Shown here in pieces: positions 21,240 through 31,679 of a DNA stretch of 64,000 nucleotides. Within the stretch, counting starts at the first letter, position 1; every line of letters starts with the position of its first letter. The notes beneath the pieces were generated by a model. That model saw only the letters and a program-made list of their open reading frames with translations, searched no databases and was not told the origin of the DNA. The stretch is from positions 496,001 to 560,000 of the forward strand of contig JANEZZ010002885.1 in assembly GCA_026122225.1 (NCBI GenBank). Direction: 5' to 3'. Source of the stretch: Heloderma charlesbogerti (taxonomy: Eukaryota > Chordata > Lepidosauria > Squamata > Helodermatidae). The position numbers and the translations under genes were made by a program.

Positions 21240-21560
21240 CTCACCACATGGGCAGGTACATATGGGAGGAGCTGATCCTCTAGGTATCCTGTTCCCATTT
21301 TAGGGTTTTGAAGGTCAGCACTAACACTTTGAATTGTGCCCAGAGACCAACTGGAACCCAGTGAAGTCTTTAAGCACAGATGTAATGTGCTTGTTCTGGC
21401 AAGCAAATCCCAGTTAACAACCTGCCTGATGAGTACTAGACCAGTTGTAGTTTCTGAAAGTTTTTCAAAGACAGGCCCATGTAAAGCATTTAGCAGAAAT
21501 CTAGTCTGGAAATTACCAGGCATGGATGATGGTGGCAACATCTTCCTTCCCTGGGAGACA
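21240..21560 (-). mobile_element. L2 LINE ORF2 C-terminal fragment, antisense, decayed
   Basis: The minus strand translates to pieces of the L2 C-terminus such as YLEDQLLPYVPAHVVR and, through frameshifts, LVLTFKALKP-like and RQVVNWDLLARTS-like segments. These match the order in the L2 copy at 49-52 kb. No intact frame. Confidence 0.65.
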
Positions 21561-21787
21561 CTGCAAAACTTTAATTAAGCAAGGTGAGCATATTATCTAA
21601 TTTATTGCTTTATTCAGATTTATAGCCTACTCCGTTCTAAAAACTAACAGTACCATCCCACACATATTTACTCAGAAGTAAGTCCCATTCTATTCAATGT
21701 ATCTTCCTTCTCCATACATGTGTTTAAGATCGTAGCCTAAAGGTGGTAACAAAATGGGGAAAACTGTAATATACAATACGATATGAG

Positions 21788-22120
21788 ATGGAATTTTATC
21801 ATTAAAATTCCTCCAAGTGCCTCCTCTGAGGGAAGTTTGGAGGATGGCAGCAAGGGAGAGGGCCTTTTTGGTGGTAGCCCCCTCAAATGTGGAATGCTCT
21901 CCACAGTGAGGTCTGTCTGCCTGGTGCCAACATTGTCATCTTTTTGGCTCCAGGTCAAGATGTTCCTCTACTTCCAGGAATTTGCCTGCATCTGATGGGC
22001 TTCTTAATTCAGTCGTTATAAGACATCATGGTATTTTATTAACTGTTTTTAGCTGTTTTAAATTGTTTTAATTTTTTGGTATGTTAATCACTGTTGAGTC
22101 TTTTTTTTGAGAAAGGCATC
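21788..22120 (+). mobile_element. L2 LINE 3' fragment, sense
   Basis: GAGGATGGCAGCAAGGGAGA, GTGGTAGCCCCCTCAAATGT, GGAATGCTCTCCACAGTGAG and CTGTTTTTAGCTGTTTTAAA correspond to the L2 C-terminus (RRAFSAVAP-LWNELP region) and 3' UTR. Truncated before the AATAAA tail. Confidence 0.6.
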
Positions 22121-22125
22121 TACTG

Positions 22126-22167
22126 CTGCTGCTACTACTACTATTACACACACACACACACACACAA
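22126..22167. repeat. (CTA)n/(CA)n microsatellite
   Basis: CTGCTGCTACTACTACTA followed by (AC)n. Confidence 0.85.
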
Positions 22168-22169
22168 TG

Positions 22170-22990
22170 TGCTGATGATGATTTATTAGTATATGGCTTT
22201 AAACTTTCAACAAAGGGAGTGTTTGATCTATCTATGGATTCTATTCAATGTGATTTTACTGGAGTTTTGTTGTTTAGTTCCTAGAATTGTATATGACCTA
22301 GGTGAAATAGAAATGACACATTCAAAGCATGATCCCTCCCTCCCACAGGCACAGCTGTGCGCACAGGAGGATGGATCATGCCCTGCTGAATCTAAATAAA
22401 CAAACAGGCCAGAAAAAAGTTAGCCCTTCTACGCTTAATCCATATTTTAGAAGAAACAAAGAAAGAGCTTTCTAAGCAATGCACTTGGTAGCAGGTGTTG
22501 TTTCATGCACAGAGATGGATTTTGACCAGCTGTTTGAATTTGCTCTCTGACCGCCTTTTGGTGGAAAAGTTGTAGCCAATAAAAACAAAAGCAGTAGAAT
22601 CTTCATAGCTGAGTGTTTTATAGAAACCATGAAATATGGTTTATCTGGAATATCTTGACAAACCAAATCCTAGTTGGGTTACCTCAGTAAGGAACTGGTA
22701 ATTTTTCAGCCTGCTACAGAGAACTTAAGCATTGTAGATTTCACTAGGGATAGCTGAATACATTGTTTTGGAATCAAACCAATTCATACATTAGCCCAAA
22801 CACAAACCAACCCTTTCCATATTTTGGAATATATTTTTCAAGTTGTTTCCTTCTGCAGTCCCATCCCACTCCATTGCTCACATTCTCACAATGGCTTTTT
22901 AAAGGGATTTTTCTTCTTTTTTGCCTGGAGAAAAACAAAAGTACATAGACTACTCTGTAATGTTGTATTTTCGCTAGTCCTGAAAATCTA
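22170..22990. other. Unique non-coding sequence
   Basis: No recognised gene. TAGGGATAG at 22,745 resembles a family terminus but I find no partner end or TSD. Confidence 0.4.
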
Positions 22991-22992
22991 GT

Positions 22993-23105
22993 GCAGTCTT
23001 CCCCAAGGTGATGCCCTCAGGATGTTTCCCAGGATTTGTGACCAAGAGTGATGGGAGTTTAGGCCCAGAACAGCTGGAGGGCACCAGGTTGGGGAAGGCT
23101 GATCT
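22993..23105. mobile_element. Small foldback MITE
   Basis: The ends CAGTCTTCCCCAAGGTGATG and CACCAGGTTGGGGAAGGCTG are inverted repeats, with GATGGGAG near the centre. It is a typical amniote hAT-type MITE ('gggcaccaggttggggaagg'). Fragments of the same family lie near 3540 and 41,130. Confidence 0.65.
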
Positions 23106-23280
23106 AGTATATATTTCCTGTAGGCTCATACAGCAGAAACCCACCTTGAATCAGTTCGATACTGAGCTGATTCAAGTTATGTGAGTAATATCAGATGGTG
23201 AAAAGGCACAAATTGGCTTCGGGATGTGCAAGAGATGTATTTGCTCTGGGCCCCTGTGCCACATCACTTCTCCATCCACT

Positions 23281-23372
23281 AGTGTTGTTGTTGTTGTTGT
23301 TATTATTATTATTATTTACTACATTTCTATACCACCCAATAGCCAAAGCTCTCTGGGCAGTGTTTCAAGATT
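23281..23372 (-). mobile_element. L2 LINE 3' tail, antisense, with trinucleotide tract
   Basis: A (GTT)n(ATT)n tract (23,283-23,319) is followed by TACTACATTTCTATACCACC and CAATAGCCAAAGCTCTCTGG, the reverse complement of the L2 3' end. Confidence 0.7.
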
Positions 23373-23925
23373 GGTAGTGCTGGTAACAGTTTCAGAGATA
23401 CCCACCCACCTATATGCCAAGATAGGACAGGCTTTTCTGGTCGACGGGCACAGCTGCAACATCGTTGGTGGGGAGGCGAGGCTGTCACTTCAAACAAGCT
23501 CTGTAAAGGCAGGGCCACACTGGGACATGGGAGATCACAGCTGCATCTGGACTTGGAAGATATGTCCGCCTGCTCAGGCCCCCTGAGTTCAGAGACTTGA
23601 ACTGAATTGGAACAGCAGGGAAAGCTGGACCTAAAGCACAAGAGGACCTCAAGCACTGTTTTGTTGACCTGGCTGGCGTCAAGTACTCAGCATCTCTGGG
23701 CAGCTGCTGAGGCCCCAACACTCCTGCAGGGCCCACCGCCGGCATCCCCTTTTCCATCTCTCCAATGCACATGGGGATAATGACCCCCACAATGCCCCGG
23801 AGCACTGCTGTATCAGAGGCTGTCCAGGACACCGCAGGAAATTTAAATGGCAGCTGCAAGCTTCCCCGGTACTCACTAGAGTGCCACTGCTGCAGCCCCT
23901 GTCACCAAGCTTCTGGCTCATGGTT
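23373..23925. other. Unique non-coding sequence
   Basis: Open frames exist on both strands (up to about 124 codons) without recognisable domains. No repeat identified. Confidence 0.4.
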
Positions 23926-23926
23926 A

Positions 23927-23970
23927 AAACAACAACAACAACAACAACAACAATAATAATAATAATAAGT
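23927..23970. repeat. (AAC)n/(AAT)n microsatellite
   Basis: About eight AAC units followed by five AAT units. Confidence 0.9.
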
Positions 23971-24025
23971 AAAGAAATCTTAAGAAATAAAATAAACAGC
24001 AGGAGGGAGCCTGTTGATGCCAAAA

Positions 24026-24220
24026 GAACATAGGAAGCTGCCTTATACTGAGTCAGACCATTGGTCCATCTAGCCCAGTATTGTCAACACTGACTGGCAG
24101 CAGCTCTCCGGGGTTTCAGGCAGGATTCTTTCCTTGCCCTACCTAGAGAAGCCAGGAATTGAACCTGGGACCTTCTGCATGCAAAGCATGTGCTCTATCA
24201 CACTGAGCTATGGCCCCTCA
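24026..24220 (-). mobile_element. tRNA-derived SINE (second type), antisense, well preserved
   Basis: GAACATAGGAAGCTGCCTTA then ACTGAGTCAGACCATTGGTC at left. The tRNA head at right holds the B-box complement GAATTGAACCTGGGA and the A-box complement GTGCTCTATCACACTGAGCT. The best-preserved copy of this SINE in the window. Confidence 0.85.
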
Positions 24221-24330
24221 CAACAGAGTCCGTGGGCACATTGGTGCCCATGGGCACCACATTAGGGACCCTAGATAAATAGAGGGCTGCCCTGTGTAAA
24301 GTAGGACACATGCGTGCCCTATAGGGGCCC
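24221..24330. repeat. Fragments of a hAT-like MITE and of repeat family B
   Basis: 24,231-24,268 carries GGTGCCCATGGGCACCA, as in the MITE at 52,935. 24,270-24,325 (ATAGAGGGCTGCCCTGTGTA, GTAGGACACATGCGTGCCCT) is a short piece of family B. Confidence 0.5.
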
Positions 24331-24860
24331 ACTGCTGTGGAAGGGCCACACCAAGATGCCCTATGCTGAGGGCTCCTGCAAAACCTGGCCCTGTCTGTTG
24401 ACTGAGCAAAGGCAGAAAGTTAGGAGCTTAGAGTTTATATCAGACCAGGCCAATCCAAAGATATTGTGCTGTTTGTACAGTTGCTGGGGCTGATGTTGTT
24501 GCAGGTCCCCTTCTTTGCCTGTAAAAAAGATCTGCGGCCTGAGGCAGCTCTCACTGCACTAGTGCTCAGCTTCGAACCATGTGGTTCCCAGTCCAAATAC
24601 TTAGTGTCCCTCTCCCCATGGCTGCTGAAGTGTGCTGAAAGAGCAAAGATGAGCACTATACAATCGTATTTGGTTGGTGATGTGTAAGCATAACCAATTA
24701 CATCTTCTATATAAAATCCCTGGAGTTAGTACCACCAACAGTGCTTTGTATCATTACCAGTGATAGATCAGTGATATCAGTTAATTGACCAGTCATGGGC
24801 TGAATCTACACATAGCAGTTATACGTTATGATAACTATTGGTGATTTACAACTCAGCATT
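24331..24860. other. Unique non-coding sequence
   Basis: Nothing recognised. Confidence 0.4.
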
Positions 24861-24865
24861 TATTT

Positions 24866-24942
24866 TTTGTGAACTACCCAGAGAGCATTGGCTATTGGGT
24901 GGTATAGAAATTAAATAAATAAATAACAAATAAATAAATTTC
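24866..24942 (+). mobile_element. L2 LINE 3' tail
   Basis: GTGAACTACCCAGAGAGC, GCTATTGGGTGGTATAG, then (AATA)n. A severely 5'-truncated insertion. Confidence 0.75.
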
Positions 24943-25788
24943 TGGGGGGTGGGGACAAATGAAAACTCCCAAGAAAGCAACTGGTAGAGGTGAGAATTTC
25001 AAATAACTTTCTCCTTGGGGAGGAGGACAGGATTTCTGCTTACCTTTTTAAATGTAGGCAGTGGCTGAGGGATGTTATTTCTTTCTTTTTAAAAAACACC
25101 CCTTGCACTTGCAGAAGCCCAGGGCCCTTCTCCAGCCCAGCAGCTCTTTCTGAACTCCCAGGAGACCACATGACCTCACCCTCTGCAATAGGCATTCAGA
25201 AAAGGCTCTGGGGCTGCAGAAGCTTTGTTGCAAAGCATGAGCAATGGGGGATTTTAGAGCTTTAGAAAAATTCTGCTTTTCCTTACAGCAGCACAGAGCA
25301 AGCAAGATAAGCATTTTTCTAAAGCTTCAAAAGTTCCATTTGTTCTTTGTGAAGAAGCTTCTGCAACCCAGGAGTTCTTCCTGAATGCCTATTGGAGAGG
25401 GCAAGGTTGTGGTCTCATGGGAGTTCAAGAAGTGCTGCTGGGCTGGAGAAGCCTCTCATGTTGGGGGCACTTTTCAAGTAAAAAAAAAGAGAGAGAAAGA
25501 AAGATCCTCCAGCCACCTCCCAAATGTAAAATGTTATGTGGAAACTCTGTCCCTCTGCCCAAGGAGAAAAATCTCCAAAATTCTCCCTCTCTCTACAAAA
25601 GAGGCAGAAAAAACAATGTCTCTTTTGCAGGGAGAGAGAGAAAAATCCTAAAAATAGGGGGCAGGATTCAGCACAACACTATTTACAACGGCTTAACATA
25701 CAAATAAAAACAACCCATATAAAGTAGTAAAACAATGAAACAAATAAAAACAAATTTAACATTATATAAAAGTGAGAATCTCCATGAA
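24943..25788. other. Unique non-coding sequence
   Basis: Includes purine-rich AGAGAGAAAGAAAGA at 25,489-25,503. Phrases around 25,120-25,250 and 25,340-25,460 (GGAGTTC.., AGAAGCTT.TG) look like a weak inverted duplication. No gene is recognised. Confidence 0.4.
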
Positions 25789-25796
25789 CTTCCAAA

Positions 25797-26702
25797 TAGG
25801 GATGTACAAAAGTCACTTACTGTTTTGCGGAATCTTTCCCGAAGGGGGGAAGGCACTCCGTCCCTCCCCCTGGAATCCTCAACAGGGGGAGAGGCGGTCC
25901 ATCCCTCCCCCCAGGAATCCTTGATGGCCAGCTCCACTCTGCAGGGATTCCGCAGAGCCACCTGCCAGCTCCACCAGCAGCCGGACATCCGGCCGCTGGC
26001 TAGCAGGGACGCAAATGGCGGCTGCCGTAGCCGCCGCCGTTTGCGTCCCTGTATTCAGCCATGATAGGCTACATAAAGACTTATGTAGCCTATCAGGTCT
26101 GGTTTTTTAAAAAAAATGCATACGCAAATGGCGGCGGCTACAGCCACCACCATTTGCGTTCCTTATTTTTGGCAGTCTTAGTCTACGTAAATATTTACGT
26201 AGACCTAGACGGCAAAAATAAGGGGGAACGTAAATAGCGTAGTGGGCGCTATTTGTGTTCCCCTTTATTTTCACCGTCTTAGTCTACGTAAATATTTACG
26301 TAGACTAAGACGGCGAAAAATAAGTAACGCAAATGGCGGCGGCCGTAACCGCCACCATTTGCGTACGCGTGGGGTTTTTTTAAAACCCAGACATGATAGG
26401 CTATGTAAGTCTTTACGTAGCCTATCACATCTATGTAAAAAAAAAAAAAAAAACACAGAAGTGACCAGACTGCAAATGACAGCGGTGGCAGCCGGTTGGA
26501 ATACCAGCCGCCACCGCCGCCGCCGAAGCCACCGCTAGAGCTGCCGCCATCCAGAACATCCGCCCCAGGTAAGTCTTGTCCCAGGGGGGGATCTGTGGGG
26601 GGCGGTGGGGGTGGCAGGCCGTTCCGCCATGGATTTTGGGGGGCTGAATGCACTGGCATTCGGCCTCACTGAGATCCATGGCAGAATTCTCTGACATCCC
26701 TG
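25797..26702 (+). mobile_element. hAT-like palindrome-array element, copy 3
   Basis: Starts TAGGGATGTACAAAAG and ends TCTCTGACATCCCTG. The flanks CTTCCAAA (25,789-25,796) and CCTCCAAA (26,703-26,710) match 7/8. Modules: A 26,009-26,053, B 26,063-26,097, A 26,122-26,158, B (TTAGTC arms) 26,176-26,215, short A 26,223-26,263, B (TTAGTC arms) 26,276-26,312, A 26,323-26,365, B 26,391-26,429, symmetric about about 26,243. Donors: CA|GTAAGT on the minus strand (ACTTAC 25,815-25,820) and CAG|GTAAGT on the plus strand (26,569-26,574). Non-coding. Confidence 0.9.
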
Positions 26703-26710
26703 CCTCCAAA

Positions 26711-26960
26711 TGCCTGACAGAATAAAAGTGTTTGCCCTTATCTATGAATGAGGCCAGGGAAGAACATATGTAGACTTCCTGGGGAAGAGCATTCCACAAC
26801 TGCAGAGCCACCACAGAAAAGACCTTGCTTCTGGTAGATGATAACCTTAGCTAAAGGAAAGAACTTGGAACAGGGCCTTGCTAGTAGATCTTAAGGCTTT
26901 TGGAAACTCATACAGGAGAAAGCACTACTTAAGATCTTTAGGACCCAGACCATATATATA
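26711..26960 (-). mobile_element. LINE (L2/CR1-like) fragment, antisense, decayed
   Basis: The minus strand reads VALQLWNALPQEVY followed by a SFIDKGKHFYSVRHL-like stretch, as in the C-terminal LWNELP region of L2-type LINEs. The rest (GACCTTGCTTCTGGTAGATG...) fits the preceding L2 region with many stops. Confidence 0.5.
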
Positions 26961-27090
26961 TTTAATGTCAAAACCAGAACTATTGCCAGTTACATACCAC
27001 TGATGGCAATTTAGAAAGATAGAATGATAACTTCCTTGATTTAGACCACTGGAACTGTGTTCAGAACCAACGAAGAAAAGATAATGTTAT

Positions 27091-27874
27091 AAGGGATGTC
27101 AGAGAGTTCTGCCATGGATCTGCCAAAATCCGTGGCAGAACGAAGCTCCCCCGCCCCACGAAAGGCACCCAAAATGGGACACCTACCTGCTGCCGTTCGC
27201 GCTGACTTGCAAATGGTGGCCGCATCCGCGGCCGCCATTCGCTTCATCACTATAGCCGTGATAGGCTACGTAAATACTTACGTAGCCTATCATGGCTAAT
27301 GCAGGGACGCCATTTGCGTCCCTGCGGAAGCTGTCATAGGCTGTGTAAGTATTTACGTAACCTATCATGGCAAAAAAAAGGGAATGCAAATGGCGGCAGC
27401 TACAGCGGCTGCCATTTGTGTTCCTTTTTTTTTTGGCCGTGATAGCCTACGTAAATATTTACGTAGCCTATTACGGCAAAACAGAGGCACGCAAATGGCG
27501 TAGTGGCTGCCATTTGCATCCCCCCCTCTTTTTTTGCCATAATAGGCTACGTAAATATTTACATAACCTATCACGGCAAAAAAAAAAGGGAACGCAAATG
27601 GCAGCCACCGTAGCCACTGCCATTTGCGTTCGCTGTTTTTTGTGGGGGTTTTGCTGTGATAGGCTATGTAAATATTTACGTAGCCTATCACTGCAAAATA
27701 CAGGGACGCAAATGGCGGCGGTTACAGCAGCTGCCGGGCGGCTCCAGCCAGTGGCTCTGTGGAATCTCCGCAGAGCGGAGCCAGCCAGAGAGAATTTTGG
27801 GGGAGGCATGGAGCACCTCCCCACCACCACGAATGTCACCCTTCGAAAAGGTAAGTGACTTTCATACATCCCTA
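27091..27874 (-). mobile_element. hAT-like palindrome-array element, copy 4
   Basis: Inverted orientation. The left end AAGGGATGTCAGAGAG is the 'right' terminus of the family and the right end TTTCATACATCCCTA is the 'left' terminus. The flanks AATGTTAT (27,083-27,090) and AATATTAT (27,875-27,882) match 7/8. Five B palindromes (27,258-27,293, 27,330-27,369, 27,439-27,476, 27,538-27,574, 27,655-27,692), all with GATAGGC-type arms, alternate with A palindromes. A donor AAAAG|GTAAGT faces out at 27,851-27,856. Confidence 0.88.
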
Positions 27875-27899
27875 AATATTATTAATACATTTTCAATAG

Positions 27900-28198
27900 G
27901 TCTGTGGTGGGGAACCTCTTTCAGGCTGAGGGCTGAATTTTATTTCAGAGAAGCTTTGGGGAGGCCACATTCCAGTGGTGGGCTGAAAGCCAAAGGGGCA
28001 TGGCCAAAAACAATACTAGCATACTTTAGCTTAAAGCCTTACTGCCAGTAGCTTAGGAGAAGTATTTCAACCTTTAGAATGGGAGGAAAAACTGGATAAA
28101 AGCTAGGAAATCACCAAATGATCGGGGGGGGAGAAGGGGGGCCCACAGGAAGGCGGTGTGGCCATCTGGGGAGGTTTGGAGGGCTGGATTGGGTAGCC
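27900..28198 (+). repeat. Decayed hAT-like MITE relic
   Basis: GTGGTGGGGAACCTCTTTCA, AGGCCACATTCCAGTGG and GTGGCCATCTGGGGAGG are phrases of a common amniote MITE class (TIR CAGGGGTGGGGAACC-like). Ends are blurred. Confidence 0.4.
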
Positions 28199-28204
28199 AG
28201 GCAG

Positions 28205-28274
28205 TAGGTTGTGAACTGCCCAGAGAGCTTCAGCTATTGGGTGGTATAGAAATAAATAAATAAATAAATAAATA
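28205..28274 (+). mobile_element. L2 LINE 3' tail
   Basis: GTTGTGAACTGCCCAGAGAG, CAGCTATTGGGTGGTATAG, then (AAAT)n. Confidence 0.8.
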
Positions 28275-28275
28275 T

Positions 28276-28640
28276 GTCCTATTTTGCAGAGGATAGTCCT
28301 CTATTTGAAGGGATGCTAAATGACCGACCTCTATTTAAAAATGTCCTCTGTTTGAAGGGCTGTCCCATCCAATTCTGGTTTAAAGGTAAAGAAGCATAAG
28401 AACTGTTGCTCATCAACACTTAGTACCTGAAAAAGCAGCCTGAACAGGCAGGCATGCAAGTCACCTTGTCACGGTCTTACACACTATGGTGACATGTATT
28501 GTATTTCTATTTAAATTATAATAGTGATTTAGACTTCTATACATATAAATTAACATATGCATATTTTATGCAATTCGCTATCCTCTTTTATCCTCTTTTT
28601 TTGGTGATGCATTTCCTCTCTTTTTGCCACTCTACTAGGT
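28276..28640 (+). mobile_element. Repeat family B, sense copy
   Basis: GCAGAGGATAGTCCTCTATT, CTGTTTGAAGGGCTGTCCCA, CACACTATGGTGACATG, AACATATGCATATTTTATGC and GGTGATGCATTTCCTCTC run in the same order as in the 14.7-kb copy. The most nearly complete uninterrupted copy. Confidence 0.75.
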
Positions 28641-28885
28641 GAGTGAGATTTGGCCCCTGAGCCTCAGATTCCCACCCATAAATGGCATTTGAGCATGTCT
28701 AGGAGCTGTAAGACATTCAAGCTAAATTTTAGAGCCATGTGTTCTGGTACAGAATTGTTGACTGGGGACGATGAACTACAATTAGTATGCATACCTCTGG
28801 AGACTTTTTTGCTTTGTCATTCACTAAAAAGTGAAAATTTGACTAAAATCTTGACTAAAAAGGCAAGCCTTGCACAAACATCTAA

Positions 28886-29028
28886 GGGCACAATCCTATG
28901 CATGTTTAGACAGAAAAAAAAAAGTCCTACAACTTCCAGCATGCCCTAGCCAGCGTGGTTGGCTGGGACATGCTGGGAATTGTAGGACTTTTTTTTTTTT
29001 TTGTCTAAACATGCATAGGATTGTGCCC
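28886..29028. mobile_element. Harbinger-like foldback MITE with TAA duplication
   Basis: Long inverted repeats: GGGCACAATCCTATGCATG ... CATGCATAGGATTGTGCCC, continuing through TTTAGACA-A(n)-GTCCTACAA and CAGCATG to a centre near 28,958. TAA lies directly outside both ends (28,883-28,885 and 29,029-29,031), the 3-bp target typical of PIF/Harbinger elements. Partial copies: 12,637-12,715 and 33,742-33,842. Confidence 0.8.
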
Positions 29029-29530
29029 TAAGGGTGCTCCCAGACAAGGCTTTTATGGAAACATCCCCCTACTTCATTCATGGGTTGGTCCAGACATCTC
29101 CTTCTACTACTACTCATGCGTCTCCCATGTTTTCTTACCACTTGTTCCATCTTTTTTCTTAATGCAGAAAATCCATTAAGGAGAAAAAGATATGCCTTCC
29201 AATTTCAAGCACTAGGAGCTCTCCATCTTGAAGCACCCTAAGAGTGCAATCCTATATTCCTTGGGAGGAGGGTGTTCCAGGGGCCCATAGGATTTGTTGA
29301 ATCTCCTTTTCTCAGGGCAAAGAGGGACATCCACCCTCAGATTTGGAAAACTAACCTCAAAACCTTTGACCTGTTGCTGAGGAAAGGTCCACAGCCAGTG
29401 TCTGACATCAGAACTCAAACACTGGACAGGACAAAAAGGAGGCACGCCAGGAGCATATTGGGAGAAGACTCCCATTCCCCCTGACACACCCCTGGATTGG
29501 TCAGGGAGACAAGTCCAGTCCTGGAACTAC

Positions 29531-29803
29531 TTTTTTTGGCTTGCCGTGATAGGCTACGTAGATACTTACGTAGCCTATCACGGCAGCTTCGCAGGATGCA
29601 AATGGCGGCCGCTACGGCGGCCGCCATTTGCGTCCGCAGCAGCCCGTCTGCAGCCGGAACTCCAGCTGCAGATAGCCCTGGCCGCCATGGAGCCGCCACA
29701 GAGCGGAGCTGGCCCAGGGAGGAGTCCAGGGGGAGGGATGGAGCGCCTCCCCCCCACTGCGAATCCAAGCTGTGAAAAGGTAAGTGACTTTCGTACATCC
29801 CTA
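29531..29803 (-). mobile_element. hAT-like palindrome-array element, copy 5, short form
   Basis: Contains one B palindrome (29,544-29,584), one A palindrome (about 29,596-29,634) and the normal 'left' terminus at its right edge: AAAAG|GTAAGTGAC (GTAAGT 29,780-29,785) then TTTCGTACATCCCTA. GGAACTAC (29,523-29,530) and GGAACTAG (29,804-29,811) match 7/8, yet the left edge is TTTTTTTGGC, not a family terminus. Confidence 0.8.
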
Positions 29804-29856
29804 GGAACTAGCATAGTTTATTTCCGTCCCACAGGGGGCAGTAAGATAGGAAATTG

Positions 29857-29891
29857 TTGTTTGTTTGTTTGTTTGTTTGTTTGTTTGTTTT
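29857..29891. repeat. (GTTT)n microsatellite
   Basis: Eight GTTT units. Confidence 0.9.
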
Positions 29892-31199
29892 AAGACCAAA
29901 TGGCTGTAAAAGGCCAAATAGAAAAGGAACAAAGCTGTGCCCCCACCACCACCACCACCATTCTGCATGAGCAGGCCCGGCATGGGAAAAGGTGGTGCAT
30001 CTGCCCAGCTTCTCCCTCTTCCTCCCCCGTAGGATTGCTCTGCCTGTTCTAGCTTATACCAGCACCACATCCCCAAGTCACTCCCCCTTCTTAGATGTTC
30101 ACTTGAATAATTAACCCTCTTTTATTGTTCTTCAGATAACAATGGTTAGCAAATAAGCTCTCCCAAGAAAAACAACAGTGGTGACCAATTTTTCAGGCAT
30201 TGTTGAATTGAAATATGTCCACAATTTCCTATTTTAGGTCCTTTTTCCAGCTGCTTTCTTTGTCCTCCCTTGTCTTTCCAAAGCATCAGCATCAGCTTTC
30301 CTTGCTGCTTTGTTTTGGCTCTTGGTCCTTTGCCAAGATTCATCATTTCCTGCTTACACAGCGATCTAAACCAGACCTTCTAATCAGCTTCTTTGCCATG
30401 GATCCTTCTCCTCTGCACTTTTACCTATAGCTCACAAGCCCCAAGGGCTAGAAAACGACGGGTATCTTTCCATTTTCCTCCTCTCATTTCTCCATCTCCT
30501 TTAACGCAGTCACAGATGGATAAACATGATGGGATAGACGTATGTGTGATGCATGAGATGTGGCAATGTTTTCAAAAGCACCTAAGTGGCTTATAAACAT
30601 GCTTACTTTTGTGAGTGTCCCAGGGAAGACAATGGAAATTACTTGCATGTTCAAGATGACAGCCTGAGGACCCTCATTCTGTCTTTCAAAAATGGTCTAG
30701 ATGATCACAATTCTAGGTCAACTTGCCAAATGGCTAAGTATCACTGACACCGACTATTCAAGATATGTCTCATTGAGTCCATCAATTCTGTCTTGCAAAG
30801 AACCTTTCTCACATAAGGACTTCAGCCAAGGGGAAAATCTGAGGGATTAGCCACTCCTTGGCTAATACATTTGTTTTCAAACTAGGTTGATTCCCAGCCA
30901 CCAGCCATGAATCCAATCTGAACTTATTCATGATGACCTTCAAGGGTGCACCATGAGCCCAGATTGCTAGTCTTTGATGGGGTATCTGCCCTTTTCATTC
31001 AACCCATCACTGATCACTGAGTTACATGAGTAGTCAACATATTCAGATTCAAACTATCTTGAAAGAGAAGTCAACCTGAATTTTTAAAAAGTTGTGAACA
31101 GTGGTTAGGTAACCACAGGGTATTGTATCCATACGTTTCTATCTTTCAATTCTTTCAACTGAGATTTAACTTTAGATTACCCAAGCATGTATCTATGGT
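29892..31199. other. Unique non-coding sequence
   Basis: Includes a short (CAC)n run at 29,944-29,960. No gene is recognised in either strand. Confidence 0.4.
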
Positions 31200-31204
31200 G
31201 GCCA

Positions 31205-31470
31205 TTATGGTTTTTGTATTTGCATTTATAAGTGATATTGGTCAATAGTTTACACATAACTGCAGATCCGTATTGTTCAGTTATTCATGAGATACTAGCT
31301 CTTTGTCTCAGTTGTTTCCTGTATTACTCCAATCAATGTAGGGACTAACGTATCTCTGAATGTCTCATACCATTGTACTGTGTATCTATCTGGCCCTGAA
31401 GTCTTTCCTCCCTTCATGTTTCTTATTGTTTCTTCTTTTTCTTTTGTCCTTGGCATCTGCAAGTTCTGCA
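31205..31470 (-). mobile_element. L1-type LINE RT fragment, antisense, decayed
   Basis: The minus strand translates to a segment with GGKTSGPDRYTVQWYETFRD then LVPTLIGVIQE, matching the SGPDG..EFYK.F...L.P.L motif at the start of the L1 reverse transcriptase. In-frame stops follow. A possible sense L1 3' end (TTGTATTGTATTGGAAAATG, then AATAATAATAAA) lies at about 31,600-31,665. Confidence 0.6.
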
Positions 31471-31679
31471 GTAATATGACCCATCACAAAACCAATGCAA
31501 GCCAGGAAAGAGATGTGTATAACACAACGTTTTTAATTTATTTATGGTGATATGAAGAAAGGAGGGGGAAACCTAAAGGGGAGGGAATGGGGGTAGCGCA
31601 GAGGAAGGATTTACTGTTTGTATTGTATTGGAAAATGAAAAAAATAATAATAAACAGTTAATAACAAAAGCAAAACCAA

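Noticed and set aside
22745..22980. TAGGGATAGCTGAAT as a family terminus
   Set aside because: No partner terminus, palindrome core or flanking duplication could be found downstream.
27365..27869. Overlapping open frames of 108-163 codons in copy 4, with recurring MIGYVNIYVAYHG-like peptides
   Set aside because: The peptide is the translation of the type B palindrome and recurs in all copies on either strand and in several frames, without start context or domain.
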